Positions 6,796-8,858 of a stretch of 8,858 nucleotides of DNA are shown here, in pieces. The translations under genes were made by a program, and so were the position numbers. Position 1 is the first letter of the stretch; each line of letters starts with the position of its first letter. The stretch is from positions 1 through 8,858 of the forward strand of contig DMUR01000097.1 of the NCBI GenBank assembly GCA_003476885.1. The letters are read 5' to 3'. Under the pieces are notes generated by a model. That model had not been told where the DNA came from and did not search any database. It saw only the letters and a program-made list of their open reading frames with translations. The DNA is from Chloroflexota bacterium (GTDB taxonomy: Bacteria > Chloroflexota > Limnocylindria > Limnocylindrales > Limnocylindraceae).

Positions 6796-8858
6796 TCTGC
6801 CTCAGCCCCGCGCACTCGCGTTGCGAACCTCTTCCCAGCGCTTGTGGTGAACGTTGCCAACTGGTCGCCGATCGATTCGTCGAGCGATGTCGCCTGTGGG
6901 GGCTGGAAGGTGAAGCGGAGCCCCACAGAGCGCTCGCCCTCGGCCAAACCAGGGCCAGAGAAGAGATCGAAGAGTTCAACACGTACAGCGAGAGGTACGG
7001 CCTCACGTGCGAGTGCCACAAGGTCTCCAACCGCAACACCAGCAGGAGCCGCAAGCGCGACGTCACGTTGAACCGGAGGTGTGGTTGGCGGCAGAGTGAC
7101 TTGGCGCACCTTCGGAAGACCAGCGCTCAACCCGCGAAGAGCAAACTCGGCGAGGATGAAGCGCGGTGCTTCGCGCCACTCTGGGGCTCCCGGATGGAGC
7201 TCCCCAACGAGGCCAGCAATCCCATCTCCGCCAATGCGTGCGGAGCGCCCTGGGTGCAACAGCGTGCTGTCACCCTCCACCAGCGGTAGATAACGGGGTG
7301 AGACATCCGCGACACCTGTCAGCAACGTGATCACTCGCTTCATCTCATTGAGATCCCACACCTGCGGCCTCTCTCCTGGCGCCGCAGCACCCATCTCCCC
7401 CCATGCGATCACTCCAAGTCGAGTCCACTCCTGAGGGCCGCTACTGCCGCCGCCGTACCCGCGACCAACTTCGAAGAGCGCGCCACTCTGCGCACCGTAG
7501 CGAACGTTTGCTTCTGCCCGATCAAGGAGGCTCGGCAAGAGTGAGCGTCGCAGTCGATCGTGATCTACGGAGAGCGGATTTGCGAGTGTCAGGAGCGCAC
7601 TGCTCGCAGCACCTTCGCTCTCAGCGAGCTCCCCACTGACAAGGCCAATCGGCTCCGCATGCCGATCGCTGAGCGCCTCAGACACGAGTGCATGGGTGAC
7701 CGCCTCGCTCACCCCTACGGCGGCAAGTTGTGCGCGCACGAGATCTCGCAGCGTCGTTGGCTGTGGTCGGTAGCCAGGAAGGTCACGACCAGGGAGGGTT
7801 GGTAGAATTTGGTCATAGCCATAGAGGCGAGCAACCTCTTCCGCAATATCCGCTTCAAACTCAATGTCGCGCCGCCACGCGGGTACGGTTGCAAAGAGGA
7901 GGCTCCCCTTTTCCGCGTTAACGGTTCGTGTCCGTGTCACCTGGACGGGCGATGCTGCGGTTGCCTCACCGCACTTAATGCCAATGGAGGCGAGTAGTGA
8001 CGCCTGCTTCTCACTCGGAATCTCAACACCAATAAGTGACCGGACGCGAGCGGGTCGGAACGGAAGTGCGCGCAACGTACCGATCGCCTTCGGATCGCTA
8101 TCGAGCGAACCTGCGCGTACGCTCCCTCCAGCCCAGGCACTGATCAGCGCTGCAACCTGTTCAGCGGCAACCGGCGCGAGGTCGAGCTCTTGCCCGCGCT
8201 CGAAGCGGTGAGAGGCCTCGGAACGGAGGCTGTGCCGCTGGGCGCAGCGACGAATGGAGGTCGGTGCGAAGACGGCGCTCTCAATGATCACGCTGTTTGT
8301 CTGATCCCCTACCTCACTTGATGCGCCCCCCATCACTCCTGCAAGGGCGAGAGCGCCACGCTCATCCGCAATCACGAGGTCACTCCCGTCAAGCGTTCGT
8401 GAGACGTGATCCAGGGTCTCAAGCGTCTCATCACGCTTCGCCAACCGCACGTGGATCTTTGTACCAACCGCGCGGCGATCAAAGGCATGCGTCGGCTTCC
8501 CCAGTTCGAGCATGATGTAATTCGTGGCGTCCACCACATTTGAGATGGAGCGGAGGCCCGCCGCCTTCAAGCGCATCTGCACCGCATCTGGGGCTGCGCC
8601 GACCTTGACGCCATCAACGACACGAAGCACCACTCGTGGAGCGAGTCCTGCATCATCCACGGAGAGTGATAGCCCGTCGCCAACCTTCTCTCCCGACTCA
8701 GTGATGCTGCGAGCGTGATAGCTCACAGGGGCACCGGTGATCGCAGCGACCTCACGCGCGAGGCCAAGGATCGAGAGAAGATCGCCACGGTTCGGCTTCA
8801 CATCAACGTCAATGACGTCTTCACCAAGGTAGTCGCTGAGCGGCGTGCCGAGCGGCGC
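6792..8858 (-). CDS. pheT: Phenylalanyl-tRNA synthetase beta subunit (5' end outside window)
   Basis: Beta subunit of the cytoplasmic alpha2-beta2 PheRS, which helps bind tRNA-Phe and hydrolyses mischarged Tyr-tRNA-Phe. The frame stays open to the right edge, giving 688 visible residues. The GTG at 8799-8801 is an internal Val in the conserved DVDVKPNRGD segment, not a start. About 120 N-terminal residues, including most of the OB-type tRNA-binding domain, must lie outside. Visible domains in order are B3/B4 editing (about 65-240, with NYIMLELGKPTHAFD, GVMGG, and ASHRFERG near 215-222), B5 (about 265-355, with VPAWRRDIEFEADIAEEVARLYGYD), the catalytic-like core, and the C-terminal FDX-ACB anticodon-binding domain (about 590-688, with PPVQRDVAL and VELFDLFSG). 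It is the first visible gene of the leftward operon with cvpA and mutS2, and pheS is expected just upstream. No defect is seen. Confidence 0.96.
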   Translation of the reverse strand, partial: APLGTPLSDYLGEDVIDVDVKPNRGDLLSILGLAREVAAITGAPVSYHARSITESGEKVGDGLSLSVDDAGLAPRVVLRVVDGVKVGAAPDAVQMRLKAAGLRSISNVVDATNYIMLELGKPTHAFDRRAVGTKIHVRLAKRDETLETLDHVSRTLDGSDLVIADERGALALAGVMGGASSEVGDQTNSVIIESAVFAPTSIRRCAQRHSLRSEASHRFERGQELDLAPVAAEQVAALISAWAGGSVRAGSLDSDPKAIGTLRALPFRPARVRSLIGVEIPSEKQASLLASIGIKCGEATAASPVQVTRTRTVNAEKGSLLFATVPAWRRDIEFEADIAEEVARLYGYDQILPTLPGRDLPGYRPQPTTLRDLVRAQLAAVGVSEAVTHALVSEALSDRHAEPIGLVSGELAESEGAASSALLTLANPLSVDHDRLRRSLLPSLLDRAEANVRYGAQSGALFEVGRGYGGGSSGPQEWTRLGVIAWGEMGAAAPGERPQVWDLNEMKRVITLLTGVADVSPRYLPLVEGDSTLLHPGRSARIGGDGIAGLVGELHPGAPEWREAPRFILAEFALRGLSAGLPKVRQVTLPPTTPPVQRDVALAAPAGVAVGDLVALAREAVPLAVRVELFDLFSGPGLAEGERSVGLRFTFQPPQATSLDESIGDQLATFTTSAGKRFATRVRGAEAE

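Noticed and set aside
8799..8801. GTG at 8799-8801 as the pheT start
   Set aside because: The 19 codons before it to the window edge continue conserved PheT sequence (PLGTPLSDYLG and DVIDVDV), so the gene is cut by the window and this is an internal valine.
1..8858. Mobile element, CRISPR array, tRNA or toxin-antitoxin pair
   Set aside because: I found no transposase or integrase motifs, no regularly spaced repeats, no tRNA-like cloverleaf and no small gene pairs. Apart from 75 bases at the left edge, nearly all sequence is used by conserved genes.

Overview
The window is a compact, high-GC bacterial chromosomal segment of housekeeping genes. It holds five protein-coding loci, four complete in extent and one cut by the right edge: tyrS (leftward), a class A penicillin-binding protein (rightward, read in two frames), then a leftward operon pheT > cvpA > mutS2. 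I see no rRNA, tRNA, CRISPR array, insertion sequence or phage gene.

Layout. Positions 1-75 are non-coding and hold a small hairpin just downstream of tyrS. tyrS (76-1347, minus) and the PBP gene (from 1371 or 1377, plus) diverge across only 23-29 bp, and candidate -10 elements for the two directions overlap. The PBP gene is split by one apparent extra base near 1647-1657. The first 101 codons (membrane anchor and start of the glycosyltransferase domain) are in one frame. The other 746 codons, with every catalytic motif, are in the +1 frame. The PBP and mutS2 genes converge, and their stop codons share the bases CTAA at 3912-3915. mutS2, cvpA and pheT are packed with a 7-base gap and a 4-base start/stop overlap, so they are almost certainly co-transcribed. 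pheT runs off the right edge, and pheS would be expected beyond it.

Organism. Most of the window is GC-rich. The genome is tightly packed, uses some GTG starts, and carries MutS2 with a C-terminal Smr domain. The PBP has a distinctive glycosyltransferase sequence (IEDKTFW...GFDP, GGSTITQQLVR, NNYYGSRAYGIQAA) and a CPDDPAVC insertion before the transpeptidase domain. These PBP features resemble what I recall of free-living Chloroflexota (Limnocylindria or Ellin6529-like lineages). This is an inference from memory, not a database result. The pheT-cvpA-mutS2 order also resembles the Bacillus pheST-(rnhC-zapA)-cvpA-(polX)-mutS2 region.

How the genes fit together. Two aminoacyl-tRNA synthetases (Tyr, and the beta subunit of Phe) supply translation. 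MutS2 belongs to a family linked to recombination suppression and to rescue of collided ribosomes. The PBP polymerises and cross-links peptidoglycan. CvpA is an inner-membrane protein of poorly defined role. I found no clear new biological system. The points most worth a second look are the PBP frame change, whose local sequence resembles a +1 slip site but could equally be a homopolymer error, and a sharp composition change inside tyrS.
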